A stretch of DNA of 64,000 nucleotides from Athripsodes cinereus (lineage: Eukaryota > Arthropoda > Insecta > Trichoptera > Leptoceridae): assembly GCA_947579605.1 (NCBI GenBank), contig OX388310.1, positions 1,178,001 through 1,242,000 of the forward strand, in the 5' to 3' direction. This document shows positions 1-12,479 of the stretch, in pieces (position 1 is the first letter of the stretch; every line of letters starts with the position of its first letter). The position numbers and the translations under genes are program-made. The notes below the pieces were generated by a model, which saw only the letters and a list, made by a program, of their open reading frames with translations, did not search any database and had not been told where the DNA came from.

Positions 1-954
1 CCAGTAGGTATAATAATTTGAATCGCTCAGCGCCAAAATTTTGTAGAAAACTTATCCTATTCTATTGTCTTAACAATTTTCAACTGTACCTTAATTGATC
101 GAAATCTTCAATGTTAGATAATCAAGACGGTCCCTAAGAGAAAGGCTTTCTTTGGTTTTGAGTAACAAAAAATAAATTTATAAAGGTGTGAATATAAATA
201 AATATTTTAAACCCCATGATTGCGAAGGGTTTGTCTTTTAGGCTACGAACTCTAAGGGTTGGTTACGTTTACTTACTTTACGGGACCGGATCTAAATACA
301 TACCTTGGCACTCCAGTATGCACTGACATTGATCAGCTTGTAATTACCGTCCTATCTTCAGTTCAACTCTATCACAGGCAGTTTGCATCAGCGGCCACCA
401 CAGCAAGGTCTGTACCTCTATATTAATAAATTGGCTCAACACTTGTTTGCCTTTAAATTTCCAATATTGTTGTTCCATCTCCGACATAATTATGTAGATA
501 AAAGTAGTCTTGTAAAATGTCTTATTCTTTAAGTGTTGCAAGAATATAAATGATACAGCCATTGAAAAGGCGGCATTTCGTGTCTCTACTGAATTATATC
601 ATAAAAAAATAAGTCGGTTTATTTTCAATTCGGTTGATTTGCCTTAATCCCCTTGAATCGGCTACTGTATCTCGCATGCGGCGTATTCTATATTATAATA
701 TTAACATACCAGATATTATAATACCTATGTATCACCATTATTGTCGCTCACTGGACGCATGTTGTGAGCAGAAATTATTCAAATAAGAAGAATATCAAAA
801 TGTGATCTACACAACCAAACATAGTTCGTACGATACGCACCTATACACACATCCCTACTTTAGTAATTGCACAGAATATTACGGTTTTAAAATATTTTTT
901 TGATCTGTGTGTGTTCGTTGTGTCCGATATAGTGTGGAAATAAATAATCTATTA
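1..954. other. AT-rich stretch, no recognised gene
   Basis: I see no family motif here. One minus-strand open frame (344-562) contains a plausible exon-like segment from an ATG near 485 (MSEMEQQYWKFKGK...) and runs to a stop just past a GGTAAT that could be a splice donor. It matches nothing I know, and at this length in AT-rich DNA it may be chance. Confidence 0.3.
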
Positions 955-964
955 GGTACTAATA

Positions 965-1075
965 TTGAGGCATACAGAAAAAGTTAGTAAGCCAGCAGAC
1001 CAATTGCATTTAATGAATATACAAGCTGACCTCTCAAGGTAGCAAACTTCATCGCTGAGTTTAAGATGTAAATTA
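965..1075 (-). mobile_element. SINE-A fragment, degenerate
   Basis: Reads AGCCAGCAGACC, then AAGCTGACCTC, then CTTCATCGCTGAGTTTAAGA, in the same order as the minus-strand SINE-A copies elsewhere in the window (for example 56355-56580). The ends are eroded. Confidence 0.4.
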
Positions 1076-1995
1076 TATATTTTATCCGAATAAGAAATGT
1101 ATAATGCCTGTTTTGATTCTGAAACTTCTCTGATTCATTATTTAATTAGGTACATATGTTCCTACATCCCTTGTCACAACTGAAAGAACGGAGAACATGT
1201 TCACACTTTATTCAATCAATGGTCAATCGAGTAGAGTCCCGAGCTTTTTAATTATAGATACTGTGTTCAATAGCGCCCGCAGTCAACCTTCTCCACTTTC
1301 ACATATTGCTTGCAAATTTAACTTTTGAGCAAATAAGCAATTCTTAAACATATGCCCTACTTCAGTTAAACACATAGCTGAACTTTTGCAGCTATCATTA
1401 GTGAATCTGACAACAACTACATATATGGGAATGTAATGTCGATATAAACACCTTTTTTCTGGGAGCTTCGGATGATAAATTAAATACCCAACATGGCGCC
1501 CTTGAAATCATGTTATGAGCAAATGGTGCTCAACAAATTGTCTAAATTTTATGTCACACTGTCTTCGCAGAACTACGGCATCAGGTAAGAGACAGCTGGT
1601 GATGTATATTAATAATAAAATCATTTAAAGATTAAGATAAACAAAGTTTTGATAATAAAAAGGATTAAATACTCACTAACAGGTAGATCATTCAATCAAA
1701 AGCTTCTTTAAGTCATGAAGTATTTTAGCTAATAAGATTATTAAAATAAAGCTATCAAGTAGTGTATTCTTGCTTTTTTTTCATTATTATTCGTATGTTG
1801 AACTATCAAAAATATGACAGGATTATACGAGTGGTTATGGTTATGAAGATTTCATTAATCCGTGAAGTTCCCGGGTTAAAATAGGTCTCCTACTTCTTTA
1901 TGTCCATTATGTATATTGTTTATTTATTTATTGATACATATAGTAATAAAGTTGACAGAAAATTTGTAAAATTCTCGTATGTTACTTATATGCAC
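1076..1995. other. AT-rich stretch, nothing recognised
   Basis: No open frame of note, no clear repeat boundary and no RNA-like fold was seen by eye. Confidence 0.3.
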
Positions 1996-1999
1996 TCTA

Positions 2000-2150
2000 T
2001 CTTCCAGACTTTTACCACACGATTTTCCCAATGATCTCATTTATACCACTTAAATCTTACATCATACCACTTTCATCCTTCTTCAGCCATGTCCAATTCT
2101 CCCTTGCAGTTATCATTTTTGGCACTTCGATGGCCGAGTGCACCAAACCG
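2000..2150 (-). mobile_element. LINE-A-related fragment
   Basis: Read on the minus strand, this carries the stretch encoding W-L-K-K-D-E-S-G of the LINE-A C-terminal region, followed by degenerate sequence. A second copy of the same piece lies at 53395-53545, with the same block CAGACTTTTACCACAC and the same GAGTGCACCAA edge. The shared non-coding edge suggests a distinct subfamily rather than direct decay of the 16930 copy. Confidence 0.45.
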
Positions 2151-2808
2151 GTTATTCCAAATGAAAATTCATAATCTAATTATTAATTTTTTAGGCTTAC
2201 TGACATTTAGGTAGATTTTAATGATAATTATGTTATGTTTTAGATACTGTTAAATAAAACATACCTACATAAAAAAATTACAAAAAGATTTGTTTAGTTT
2301 CGATACCAAACACTGCATATGAAAATTTTGAAAGTTGCAGGAATACATTGTAATGTATAAGTAGGTATATCTAGGTATAATGTATAGATGAGTTGGGATT
2401 TAGTGGTCTCTATAAAATGTAGACAAGTTTTTTACTGTAGGTATCCTACATGCATAATATTATAACCCCATACAATATATTATTGCCTTATTTATGTACA
2501 ACTCAATCACTTTTCTCATGAACTCTTCACCATAACGCAAACCCTATACAGTCGATAGCTACATTCCTAATTGTAGACGCATCTACATTATTATAAATTT
2601 ACTTATTAAGTTTATTACTTAGGTACTTTATTCTGTCACATATTGTGTTTGATCTTTTCATATCAAAGAAGGAAAGGGTTGTTGCGGTATGCTCTTATTT
2701 TCTTTTGAACAAGGTAATTATCAGTTATTGTAAAACTATCGGCCACACCTTTTCCCGTCTCTCCTCTCCTTACCCACTTCCTCCTCTTCCCGCTATCTTT
2801 GGAAAAAA

Positions 2809-3650
2809 ATCATCATCATCATCATCGCCCTCAACGCTCCTCTCGGGAGCACAGGGCAGAAACCAGCCTCCTCCATTCAGAGCGTCTCTGTGCCAATTGC
2901 GTCACCTCTTTCCATGACATTCCTTGCGCTCTGATATCGCTGTCATAGGAACGGTGTATTGTGAAAGAGGGACGCCCGGGCCGACGGAACCCCTGCGGAC
3001 GGAAGAACAGTGCTCTTTTTGGCCAACTATAATTAGGCATTTTCAAAACATGTCCCAGCTAGGACCATCGTCTCTCCTGTATTACGGAGATTACAGGTCT
3101 CTGCTGGGTGTGCCGGCGCACAACATCATTTGTAACATGTTCATACCATCTGACATCCAAAATCCTTCTAAGACACTTGTTTTCAAAGCTTAGTATCTTC
3201 CGCTCTTGAGCCTTGGTTAAGTGCCAAGACTCGCAGCCATATAGAAGGATTGGGATGATGCACGCATTGAACAAGCGACATATTTTCCTGATGCTGAGTC
3301 CAGACGCCTTCCAAACTTTGTTCATGATGTTGAAAGCCCCGCTAGCTGCTCCTATGCGGATTGGTAATTGCGACCGGAGATCACCCTCTGGCGTTATGGT
3401 TGTTCCCAGGTACCTGAATTTACTAACCTGAGATATTTGGGAATTGCCAACCATTAGTGGGGTGTGAGTACTCGTGCATGTACTATTACATATGTACTCC
3501 GTTTTACCAGCGTTGATACGAAGGCCAAGGCGCAAGGAATTTTCATAAAGAGCATTAGCGTTGCACGTTGGAATAAAACCAACACGTCGATTCGGGTTGG
3601 TCGGACATTTATCAATACCATTCAAATCGGACAATCATCAACAATCATAG
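2809..3650 (-). pseudogene. RTE-type LINE, 3' part with (GAT)n tail, frameshifted
   Basis: This minus-strand remnant is the C-terminal end of a non-LTR reverse transcriptase. The first open part (3634 down to 3059) has the RT-E/thumb signatures GLRINAGKTEY and KFRYLGTTITPEG, then LLYGCESWHLTKAQERKILS and NKCLRRIL. A frameshift near 3050 moves the frame to 3046-2831, which has RRPGRPSFTI and ends QRRSEWRRLVSALCS. The plus-strand ATCATCATC run at 2809-2826 is the microsatellite tail. The catalytic YADD and the whole endonuclease are missing, so the copy is 5'-truncated and dead. Two more 3' ends of the same family lie at 26385-26518 and 59250-59525. The family is inferred from motif order and tail type. 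Confidence 0.8.
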
Positions 3651-4415
3651 AAACATCGGCGGAAATGGAAAATTATCATATTAAAAACAATATTGTGTGA
3701 GTGAAGATTAATCAAAACTAGCGAAGGAAATCCTGTGGATCGGTCGGTTTTATCGGAAGAGAAAAAACATTCGGTAAGTCTTTTTTCCATCATCCTTTAT
3801 CCACCATCCCTTCCTAACATCCAAGTTCGATCAGTTTGTTTTCTACACGGCACACAAACAAGCTTCAATCTATATTGTTTACACTATAAATTCAAAGAAA
3901 AATTGGTAATGCGACCAAACAAATTTTGCGATCTTTGTGTTGCAAGACTTGAAAGTTCTTACTTTTGGGATGTATCGCTTTGGTTAAGTATAGTATATTA
4001 TAACATCTGGCCAATGTATGTAGCTTTTACTTTCATGGAAACAATTAGGAAATTAGCATTCATTATCTTATTTTACAAAGTTAGTAGATATATTATATAT
4101 ACATAATTATTAAGTTAACGAACAAATTGACGCAGTTTATTCTTAAAAATTAACCACCAATAAAGTTTACAGCCATCAAAAACAACACATACACACAGAC
4201 ATACAATAATGTAATATAAATTTATATTATTATTCAAGTGTGTGAAAAAACAATAAATTATCACCTCATTGTTAGATAGGTACCATGTTTTTATAAAAAC
4301 TGGAAGATTATATTGCCGTACACCCCTACCAAAGCTGTGGATTTAAGGTTAACGAAATAATTATAACGAGATAACCATAAGAACGAAATAAATAAAAATA
4401 AAATAACGAAAAAAA
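3651..4415. other. No recognised feature
   Basis: A 123-codon plus-strand open frame (3735-4106) looks like chance: no motif, no family resemblance, low-complexity hydrophobic composition. Confidence 0.3.
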
Positions 4416-4417
4416 AC

Positions 4418-4490
4418 ATATCTTAGTTTGGGACTAGCTTGGTCTGTGTGAATTGTCTATACTTACGTGTTATGTTAAAAAAAATAAACA
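4418..4490 (+). mobile_element. SINE-B 3' fragment
   Basis: Contains AGTTTGGGACTAGCTTGGTC followed by TGTGTGAATTGTC. The near-identical block occurs at the 3' end of the tRNA-like SINE at 40478-40740. Confidence 0.45.
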
Positions 4491-4600
4491 AAAAAAAAAA
4501 TTACTGTTAAGTTAAATAGCCTCTCACTATTTGTTATGTTAATGTTGTTATGTTAAAAAAAAAATACTGTTAAGTTAATTAGCCTCCCACTATTTGTTCA
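4468..4600. repeat. Two-copy 63-bp tandem duplication
   Basis: ACTGTTAAGTTAAATAGCCT at 4503 recurs at 4566 with two substitutions in the following block (CTCTCACTATTTGTT against CTCCCACTATTTGTT). Poly-A runs lie between them. Confidence 0.65.
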
Positions 4601-5234
4601 ACATAACAGCACAAAACGTTCATAAATGTGCAGGCGCTCTCTGTAGCAGCTGTCACGCGCTACCATCACTTCTGAATTTTCCCGATTTTTGCCGTTCATA
4701 TTGGTCCTATGATTTTTAGTTTTTGAATGTGTGCTTACCGAATAAAATCGCGCAATACTTTGCATAATTAAAGTGAGCCATTGCCTAATTTTAATCGAAT
4801 CTTGGGTTAAAATAATATTTGGTGTATCTATTTTTTTAGTACTTAATACAATCAATGAATATCAATGTTCAAACGTTGAGACAATATATCACCAATTGGC
4901 TACAATTAAGTTGCACCAGCTTCACTAGGTTGCACTGTATCGTGGCGTGCTGCGTATAAAAAAACATACAATTAACAAAGATTAATACATCTTACAAAAA
5001 AAAAAACACAATCAATAAATGAATAAGTCAATAGCAAATGAATAAATGGATTGTGGAATAAATGTATAAACAATCTACAACCTAATAAATTATATATATT
5101 ATTCTGTGTTTTACTCACACCCTCTATTGTTTAAACATGTGTTGATTATAAACATTCTTTATTTTAATCTGTCTATCGCAAATCACTCAAATTGGATGGA
5201 ATGTTGTAGCCAAAATTTATTCAGTTAACATTTA

Positions 5235-5390
5235 TATCTCTACCACCACGGCATATCTCACAAGTGGGGTAGCCATCAGATAAACTACATATTGTAATGA
5301 ACATGCAAGTCCTCTCCATGCCAATAAAAAATAAGACATTCAAAATGGATGGCGTTCCTCATAACTACTGAATTTGTTTGTCAGAGACTC
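5235..5390 (-). mobile_element. SINE-A copy, truncated
   Basis: Starts CACCACGGCATATCTCACAA, GTGGGGTAGCCA, and continues AACATGCAAGTCCTCTCCAT and ACATTCAAAATGGATGGC, in the reverse-complement order of the full-length copy at 62723-62974. The 5' half of the element is missing. Confidence 0.6.
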
Positions 5391-6099
5391 TACAAAAAAG
5401 TAAAATTAAATCGGTTAAAACTGTTAATTTTATTTTTATTTTTTATGTTATCTTTTCCATTTAAATTTTTGTTAGCTTCTGGAATTAACTATGATAACTG
5501 CCATCCCATTTAAAAAAAAATCACTTAACGATTAACAATGTTAACTTTTGGTTAACGTATTAGCGATTAACAAGTTAATGTGCTGACTAACGGTGACCAG
5601 TTCATCTGCCTACTCACTCACCTATCTATACTTTTTATTATTTTATAAGATATTATTATTATTTTTACTTTTTTATTGCGTTCCAATTTTACAGGGCAGA
5701 CGCGTTAAAAACCATAAATAACACCATCAAAATACCATAAATTTTATATACTTGCTATACTTATAGTAGTAAAGTGATCTCTCTATTTTCGTATGTAATC
5801 TATAATAGGGTCAATATATTATTTTTTTGTGTATATTTTTTTTATTTAATCAAAGTGTACCATGGGCAGATCTAGTCAACAACTTCAAAGTATTGAGAAG
5901 AGTAAATCGCTAGAAACAATTACAGATCAACATTAAAGTCTGAGAAATTTGTATTTATTTATTTTTCCAATAAAATCATTACTATATCTACTTAAAACAA
6001 TATAAACAAAATGTAACTTTTTCTTCGCCTTGCAACATATGTCCTAAAAACAATATTAAGAAATGGAGTTTACTGCCTTACTAAGCTTTTGTCTGTTCT

Positions 6100-6296
6100 G
6101 TGGGCCTAGTCAAAACACATTTTAGCGTTATGTTTCCGTTTCGTTTTAGTTCAAATGTGTCAAACGCGACGTTGCGAGAAGGCGTCAATTTTCGTAGCTA
6201 AAATACACAAGTAGCTACGAAAATTGACGCATTCTCGCAACATCGTCCACGTTTGAACGAAAACGTAACGCTTAAATGTGTTTTGACTAGGCCCAC
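6100..6296. mobile_element. Fold-back element (197 bp)
   Basis: The two halves are inverted copies. GTGGGCCTAGTCAAAACACA at 6100 mirrors the 3' end CTAGGCCCAC, and the inner part GTAGCTACGAAAATTGACGC mirrors GCGTCAATTTTCGTAGCTA around a short AAAATACACAA loop. Mismatches are sparse. I could not define a target duplication. It is best read as a MITE or fold-back transposon. Confidence 0.75.
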
Positions 6297-6559
6297 TGAG
6301 GCAGTATCTGGCTCATAGTTTGTGGGGAAATAAATATGAAAAACTGAATAAGATTAATTATTATGAGTCTGGCATTTCAAAAAATATTGACATAAATCAA
6401 TCAACATACATACACTTTTACATGCAGAATCTATTGATAGGTTTCATCAGTGGCGTGTTCAAGGCTTTCATAATTTTTTTTTCAGGGGGGAAATTCTAAT
6501 GGACACTCAGGAGATAGGCCACCTTGATAGCGCCTGATTCTTACCGGCTAAAACCCCTT

Positions 6560-6845
6560 TTTTGTCTTTGCAGATCGTGTTCCCACGTCGCGGCCTACCA
6601 CTGAGTCTTTCACTCTTCTCGTTGCACATTTCTTTCATCTTTTTCCTGTGTGCTTATTACATTCTCCATGTAAGAAACGATAATGTCCCAATTAGATTGA
6701 CATTTAAACATGTATTGGACAATGTTTTCTGGCGTCACATATTCGGTCGTTTTCAGCAGTTGTCTCACCTCTTCTTTTTCTGGGTTCCATTTGGTGCATC
6801 TGAACACTGTGTGCACTGCATCATCCACATTGTTAATTGCGTGTA
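6560..6845 (-). pseudogene. R1-like LINE C-terminal fragment
   Basis: The minus-strand frame reads DDAVHTVFRCTKWNPEKEEV, then EYVTPENIVQYMFKCQSNWD and later a charged EKDERNVQREE end. The order H-T-x-F-x-C-x-x-W, then TPENIV, then NWD matches the C-terminal tail of R1-clade reverse transcriptases. No catalytic domain is present. This is a short dead remnant; the clade is inferred. Confidence 0.6.
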
Positions 6846-7142
6846 ATTTTATAATTCTTAAAATTATTTTTAAACCTGAAAACCTCAGGTAAATTCCGGC
6901 TTTTCGGCTTGTATAGTAGACAGGCTACTGAGTTTTATCAACATTATCTTAAAAGCCAATGTAAGATTTAATAATTAGCAAAATATAAAACAAAGTAAAA
7001 TACCGATTCAATTTGTGTCCCTGTTCTCAAGTGAAGAGTGAATAATGATTTTAATGAAGTGGTTCTGAGTTGGCGGTTAGTCTTTCACACAGTCTCTTTA
7101 TTCATACTATAAGATAGTTCATGAATATATATGTATTCAACT

Positions 7143-7475
7143 TTATAAATAAATATAATATTTAACATCAATGTATACATGTAAGTATATCCAGATTGAG
7201 AATTTGGAACAGCTAGAAAACAAATTACCCTCCCTAAAAAAATTTATGTTACCATGTACAACTTTTTTGTAGCTATTGAGTATTGAAAATAAATGAGGTA
7301 GGTAACAAACTTTAGAAGCATTGATTGATTTTGGAAGCATGTTCAAATTCTTGGCACGGAGAAAATAGTCTCCATGTTTATTTATAGTATCGGTACACAA
7401 ATAGTAGAATTCCATTGGATGAGTTGAAACAAGCGTTTTGTTCACTGTGTCGGTGTTTAGGTAGTAGAATTCCAT
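7143..7475 (-). other. Open frame with duplicated MEFYYL block
   Basis: The minus-strand frame begins with two related blocks, MEFYYLNTDTVNK and MEFYYLCTDTINK. The same peptide (MKFYYLNTETVNK) is encoded on the plus strand at about 16140-16182. The repeated DNA lies beside fold-back element ends at both places, so it is probably repeat-derived rather than a gene. Function unknown. Confidence 0.35.
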
Positions 7476-7850
7476 AGCGAAATAAATTATACAACAATAA
7501 TGTTTTATTCTACTATTCGAATTATTTACAAGAGAGATGTCTTTCGTCTTGTTACGACATTTTCAATCTTATAAATCATTGCTATTCAAGAGATTGACAA
7601 TATTCTTACAAGACGAAAGAGGCCTCTCTCATAAATAAATCGAATACATAGTAGAATAAAACAAGCGTTTTGTTCTACTCCAGATCATGAATGAATTTTT
7701 GATAGTGACTTATTAAGAAGAAGCCGAAAGACGTCTCACTCGTATGTCGACTTCTTAGTCATTATCAATTTGACCTAAGAAGTCGAAAGACGTTTCTCGC
7801 GTGTTGTTTACTTTAATCTATGGTAGAATAAAACGCTTGTTTCAATTTGT
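7420..7850. mobile_element. Fold-back element family FB-A, nested copies
   Basis: The outer ends are inverted: GTTGAAACAAGCGTTTTGTT at 7418 and its mirror at 7827-7847. Two internal hairpins carry the family core GAGACGTCTTTCG...CATT.TCAATC and its mirror, at 7530-7630 and 7725-7800. Related copies are at 15375-15965 and 35890-36070. No coding capacity. Confidence 0.65.
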
Positions 7851-8044
7851 CTAGTATCCATGTTTATTTAATGTACATTAGGTACATTGGCTCACCCACT
7901 AGTGCAAGATACTGTGAAGACATAGAAAGATAGCATAAGTAATGTTGATTTTTGTTTCTATGCTTATTAGGAATCTAAGAAAACTCTGATTCAAACTTTC
8001 TCACATTGTGGGTATTGTAACTAGATACAGAAGGAAGAAATTAA

Positions 8045-8195
8045 GAGTAATCAGCGTGCATATATGAGAAATGGTATGAATGTCAAGGAAGTGAATAAAG
8101 TATGAAAAGTAGGGCTAATATGGTATTTCGTTCTCTCTGCGTTTCCCACTTGGGAACCGGCAAGAGGAAAAAGATAGACAGAAAGATAGATACAG
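8045..8195 (+). pseudogene. LINE-A 3' end, heavily decayed
   Basis: The plus-strand translation reads NQRAYMRNGMNVKEVNKV and then an FVLSA-like segment over GTTCTCTCTGCGTTTCCCAC, TTGGGAACCGGC. This matches the last about 40 codons of LINE-A (RACMRNCMNVEEAKEV ... RSVLSAYPTWDTA) with frameshifts. Confidence 0.5.
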
Positions 8196-8889
8196 AAGGC
8201 ACTCCAATAAGTGTGATATGGATTATCCTACATCACAGTCATATAATCTGGATTCATTCTGAACAAATACCCATCATTTCCTGCAGTTTCCAACTATGCT
8301 TCAGAAATGGTTCATTGTCATTCACATTCAATAATTGAGACCATTCGGGCACTCCTTGACTTTTAGAATTTACCAATACGAATGCTAGTATGGGCTCATA
8401 ATGTATGTAAAATCAAACCATCAACCAACATACATTGCTGAGTCTCATCATAATAAAACAATAAACTCCCTAACAATGTTATTAACAACCAATCCATGAT
8501 CTTGTATTATTATTATTATAATGATCAGCTGATATTGTGTTCAGAGGTGCTATTTGATAATAAATTCATCTTCTTTTACAATATAAGTTTGCTCTCATAA
8601 TTTCTTCTTCTTCACTACATCATAAAACCATTAAACTTTAACAAGCCTTCGTATTGCATACATACATAGTAACAATAAGGAACTTGAACTTATATAGATG
8701 TATAAAGGTTACATCAGAACAAGTAATTTAGTGAGTTTTTTTTTAAATTTTACAATTTATCATTGTATTGTAACGTATGTAAATTTAACACATGTAACTA
8801 TCGTCTAAGGCATAGAAAAGACAGCGTCACCTTATTATTGGTAGTGCCTTATGGTGTCGAAGATCAAACAGTAATTAACATCTTAAATT

Positions 8890-9025
8890 CCACCATAGGT
8901 TTGTCACCAATCCTGAATGACTAACTTAATTTTCTGTTGGCACAGAGAGGACGTTTTGCATGTTTATAAAGTGCAACTGATCTCCTGGCATCCCCATCTA
9001 TGTGATATTCTGTGATGGTATATAT
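8890..9025 (+). mobile_element. SINE-A fragment, degenerate
   Basis: GGTTTGTCACCAATCCTGAA, then TTTTCTGTTGGCACAGAGAG, GTTTTGCATGTTTATAAAGT and TCTGTGATGGTATAT keep the SINE-A order with many substitutions. Confidence 0.45.
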
Positions 9026-9029
9026 TTAT

Positions 9030-10600
9030 TTATTCATTCAATGAAAAAAACAATACAAACATATCTAGCACAATTAAATAGGATGTACAATGATTGACAA
9101 GGAGTGCCTTCACAATCCGATGGTATTTGTAGATAAAGATGTATAGTGTACATATTTTATTTACAGCGGATTGCAGATCTTTTTTTTTAAGGAAGATGCA
9201 TAGCAAATCTAGGGCATATAAATAATTATGATTATACTTTTATTCCAACCTAATTATATTATAAAGTTCCTATAAAATTATTATAATCCTCGTTATGCCC
9301 AAAAAGTGAGCTTAATGATGATCGCCTCTGGGAGTCTTTGCAATGGAATAGGGTAGGTAGGTACTGTGGGGCACCTGCCCTCACTCTAAATAATTAATAT
9401 GATTAAACAACCCATCCTACTTATCATAAAAGTTTTGATATCAGACTAATAATATTTACATATCCCTTGTTCTCATTATTACCTTGAATACGAAACAAAA
9501 AGGATTTATTATTAAAAAAGTGCTATGCATCAAAGGGTTAATAGGTGTAGATAGTATTATGATGGTTCGAGTTGTTAACTTTTATATGTCTGATATTCTT
9601 TTCTTTCCATCCTTTCAATAATTCAAGGTAGAGCTGTGCTTTTTCTTTTATTTGTATCGATTTTGTGTAATTTTGTTTTATTTAGTTAACAATACAACAA
9701 AAATAATAGGTAGGTACATAGAATACTACTTACATAATAATAAGCTATAAGCATTGCCCCAATCAGAATTTCTCCTGGTATAAGGGGTCAAGCTACAGTT
9801 TCCTAATTCGGTATACACTATTTGATCACTTTAAGACTTATTTTAATTAAATTTCATCGCTCACTAATCACAAACATCTTCAATTCCTCCTTAAAGACAT
9901 TCAAGCAGACTCACTGTGGACTTTATTACTTCTGGGAGTAAATTATATTACACACAACCAAATTATCTTGCTCTATTCGTTCTTGGATATTCCATTCTAA
10001 TATGTTCTCTCTGTCTTGTTTGGTAATTATTTACCCCACTCAATATCAATATTAGTTTTAATACATAAGTCCATTTCTTAATTTAAAAATCATCTAAGCT
10101 TTTTCTGTCAATATTAATTCCACCATATTATAATATTGAGATTCCTATTTCCACAATACTTTCAAATGAAATTAAAACTATTTTTTTTTCCTACTGGATT
10201 CGGTCTCGGGTGCCAGCAAACTCCTTTTTTACGACGCAATCCTTTAGCTTGAAAAACCCTGATACATCATGTTTTTTCAAAGCACAAACCCACAAACAAG
10301 TGAAAAAAAAACATGTTATTATCGTAAAGGAAATAAACTTTTAAAGATATAGTTTTCTGTCCATCATATTTCAGGTAAATTGAATAATATTTCAGCCTTA
10401 AATTAGCGGCATCTGGTTAGTAATCATAACAAGATAATGTTTCAAATAATACGCTTTGTGCATAAGGCGGAGTAGTCGTGGTTAAAAAGCGATATATCAC
10501 TAGTAAATTCGATGGTTATTTGGAAGCTTGCGAAGTATCTCAGGAATTTGATGTTAACCTTTTGTAAAATTATGAAAATCACTGACGGAGTGTATCTACT
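9030..10600. other. AT-rich stretch, nothing recognised
   Basis: No open frame or repeat boundary could be supported. Confidence 0.3.
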
Positions 10601-10689
10601 TATAAAACTCATTTAGACTTCGAGTGCAACGCATCACATGTCTGTATGTTACGCTTAATATTATTCTTTATAAGCAAATATTGAAAAAG

Positions 10690-10855
10690 CGTCACGAACG
10701 AGAAACAACTAGGCAGAAGATTGTCAGGAAGGTCACCTAAAAGATGGAAGGATAGTTGGTCTTCAGTGTCGAAAAAGGAGACATAAATTCCGAACAAACA
10801 CTACAAGCAGAAAATGAAGAAGATAAATATTGAGATGTCAAAGACGAAAAAAAAA
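10690..10855 (+). pseudogene. RTE-type LINE C-terminal fragment
   Basis: AGATTGTCAGGAAGGTCACC then AAAAGATGGAAGGATAG TTGGTCT encode, across frameshifts, the RTE tail motif L-S-G-R-P-P-K-R-W-K-D seen more clearly at 44900-45170. A short AAC-AAAC-ACTACAAGCA block follows in both copies. Confidence 0.5.
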
Positions 10856-10879
10856 CAGCTACTATACTATAACTACTAC

Positions 10880-11125
10880 TATACTTTCACGGCATAGGTA
10901 TATCACAAGTGGGGTAGCCAGCACACAAGCTGCATATAATAAACAAGCTTTCCTTTCCGTGCCAACAAAAAACTAAAACATTCAAAATGGATGGCAAATC
11001 TCATCCATGAATTTAAAATGTAAAATGTCTTTATTTTTTTTCAGACACACTTGCCTTTAATAGGGCACTCGAAATCTTAGGGAAATGAGTGGGACACCTA
11101 TTTTCTACCGGGTACTCCACGAGGT
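10880..11125 (-). mobile_element. SINE-A copy, near full length
   Basis: Runs from TATCACAAGTGGGGTAGCCA through CCTTTCCGTGCCAACAAAAA, ATGGATGGCAAATCTCATCC and GAGTGGGACACCTATTTTCT to CCGGGTACTCCACG. This is the full SINE-A order in reverse complement. Confidence 0.7.
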
Positions 11126-12089
11126 AAAATAAAGTACAATTTTTCGGAACCCTCTCAAATAAAAATGGCATTAGTTTAATAATTCTTTCAATTTTGTTTT
11201 TAAAACTCAATTCCCAAAAAGTGGAGAATTTCAACGTCAATGCTCAGATATTAATCCAAATTAAATAATATATACTTATGTACCTATTTATTCGCTGGTG
11301 TAATTTTAAACCAGGAAATCATTTAGAAGAAAAAACTGTAGGTGAAAACTTACCTATATCTATTATAAATTTATAGTTAAAAAAATCTATCTTTGAACAT
11401 GCGTGATAATTGACGTCTAATCTCTAGGCGCATGATTCTGCTGAGTAATTTGTAAGACAATATTATGATGGTCCCGAAAATCTTCTATCCTCAGGGCATT
11501 TGGTGCTTAACTTTTATTTATAGTCAGGTGCGTGGTAATTGTGATCTTAAAGGTTCTGTGATCAAAGCCTGACTCGGACAGATCACAAACATCACATTAA
11601 TGATGAGATCAAGTGGAGGTAAGACAGAAGTTCCGTCATATTTATTTAAACTGAATTTGTCCATTAAGTTCCTGTAGTGGATTTGGAGTGGTGTCATATC
11701 ATAGGCACTACTTATTCGGAGTATCTTCTTTTATGCAGCATGATAAAAGCGACCTGTATATTTATTAAATGCAGTAAGTTCACTGGAATCAGGGAATATC
11801 AGGATAATACAGACAAATATATTGAGTTTTGGCAATTTGGATTAAGAAGCGATCCTCGGAATGATACTGAACATACGAAATTAAATATTTTGGTAATGGT
11901 TATTTTTTCAAATTATTACATATCCTAATAGAGCAAATATCGGTAAATTTTCAGAGAGAAGCTTTAAAACCGCTGTACCAATTGCCTGAACGTTGAAATA
12001 ACTTTATTTGTCGGATATTTCAGGAGTCGAAGAACTCCTATTTACTCGTTTAGGTGACAATTTATTTATCTTTCAACTCTCTCTAGTCT

Positions 12090-12330
12090 ATCAGTAGTAT
12101 CAGTACTACTATGCCAGTGTTGGTATCTCCGACCTTACCACGTCAGTGGGCGGGGGACCCGGCTGACGTAGCAGATCCTATCTTGAGACTGAAACTGCCT
12201 GAAACAGATTGCCCACAGAACTGAGAGAGAAACTTGTCTAACACCACATTCTAACACAATGTTGAAAATGTTACTGCCCAGGAGATGGTCGCCAAAATAA
12301 GTTGTCCATATTATTATTATTCTAAGTATT
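12090..12330 (+). mobile_element. GC-rich segment with (ATT)n tail, probable LINE 3' end
   Basis: A sharp rise in GC starts near 12115. It contains a stem, GTCAG...CTGAC around a G-rich loop at 12142-12166, then CCTGAAACAGATTGCCCACA, and ends ATTATTATTATT at 12309-12321. The simple-repeat tail on the plus strand is what non-LTR retroelement 3' ends look like. No protein motif is left, so this is inference. Confidence 0.35.
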
Positions 12331-12479
12331 TATATCACCATCTTTTGATGTAGGTATACATATTTTTAATATTTTAAACACGACCAAAGATCCCGAATAC
12401 ATTTATTCCACCATAATCCATCATATTCCCATAACGCACAATCAAACATCATTATCTCTCATTCACTTAACCAATGTGT

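Noticed and set aside
3735..4106. 123-codon plus-strand ORF
   Set aside because: Hydrophobic low-complexity text with no motif or family resemblance; length is possible by chance.
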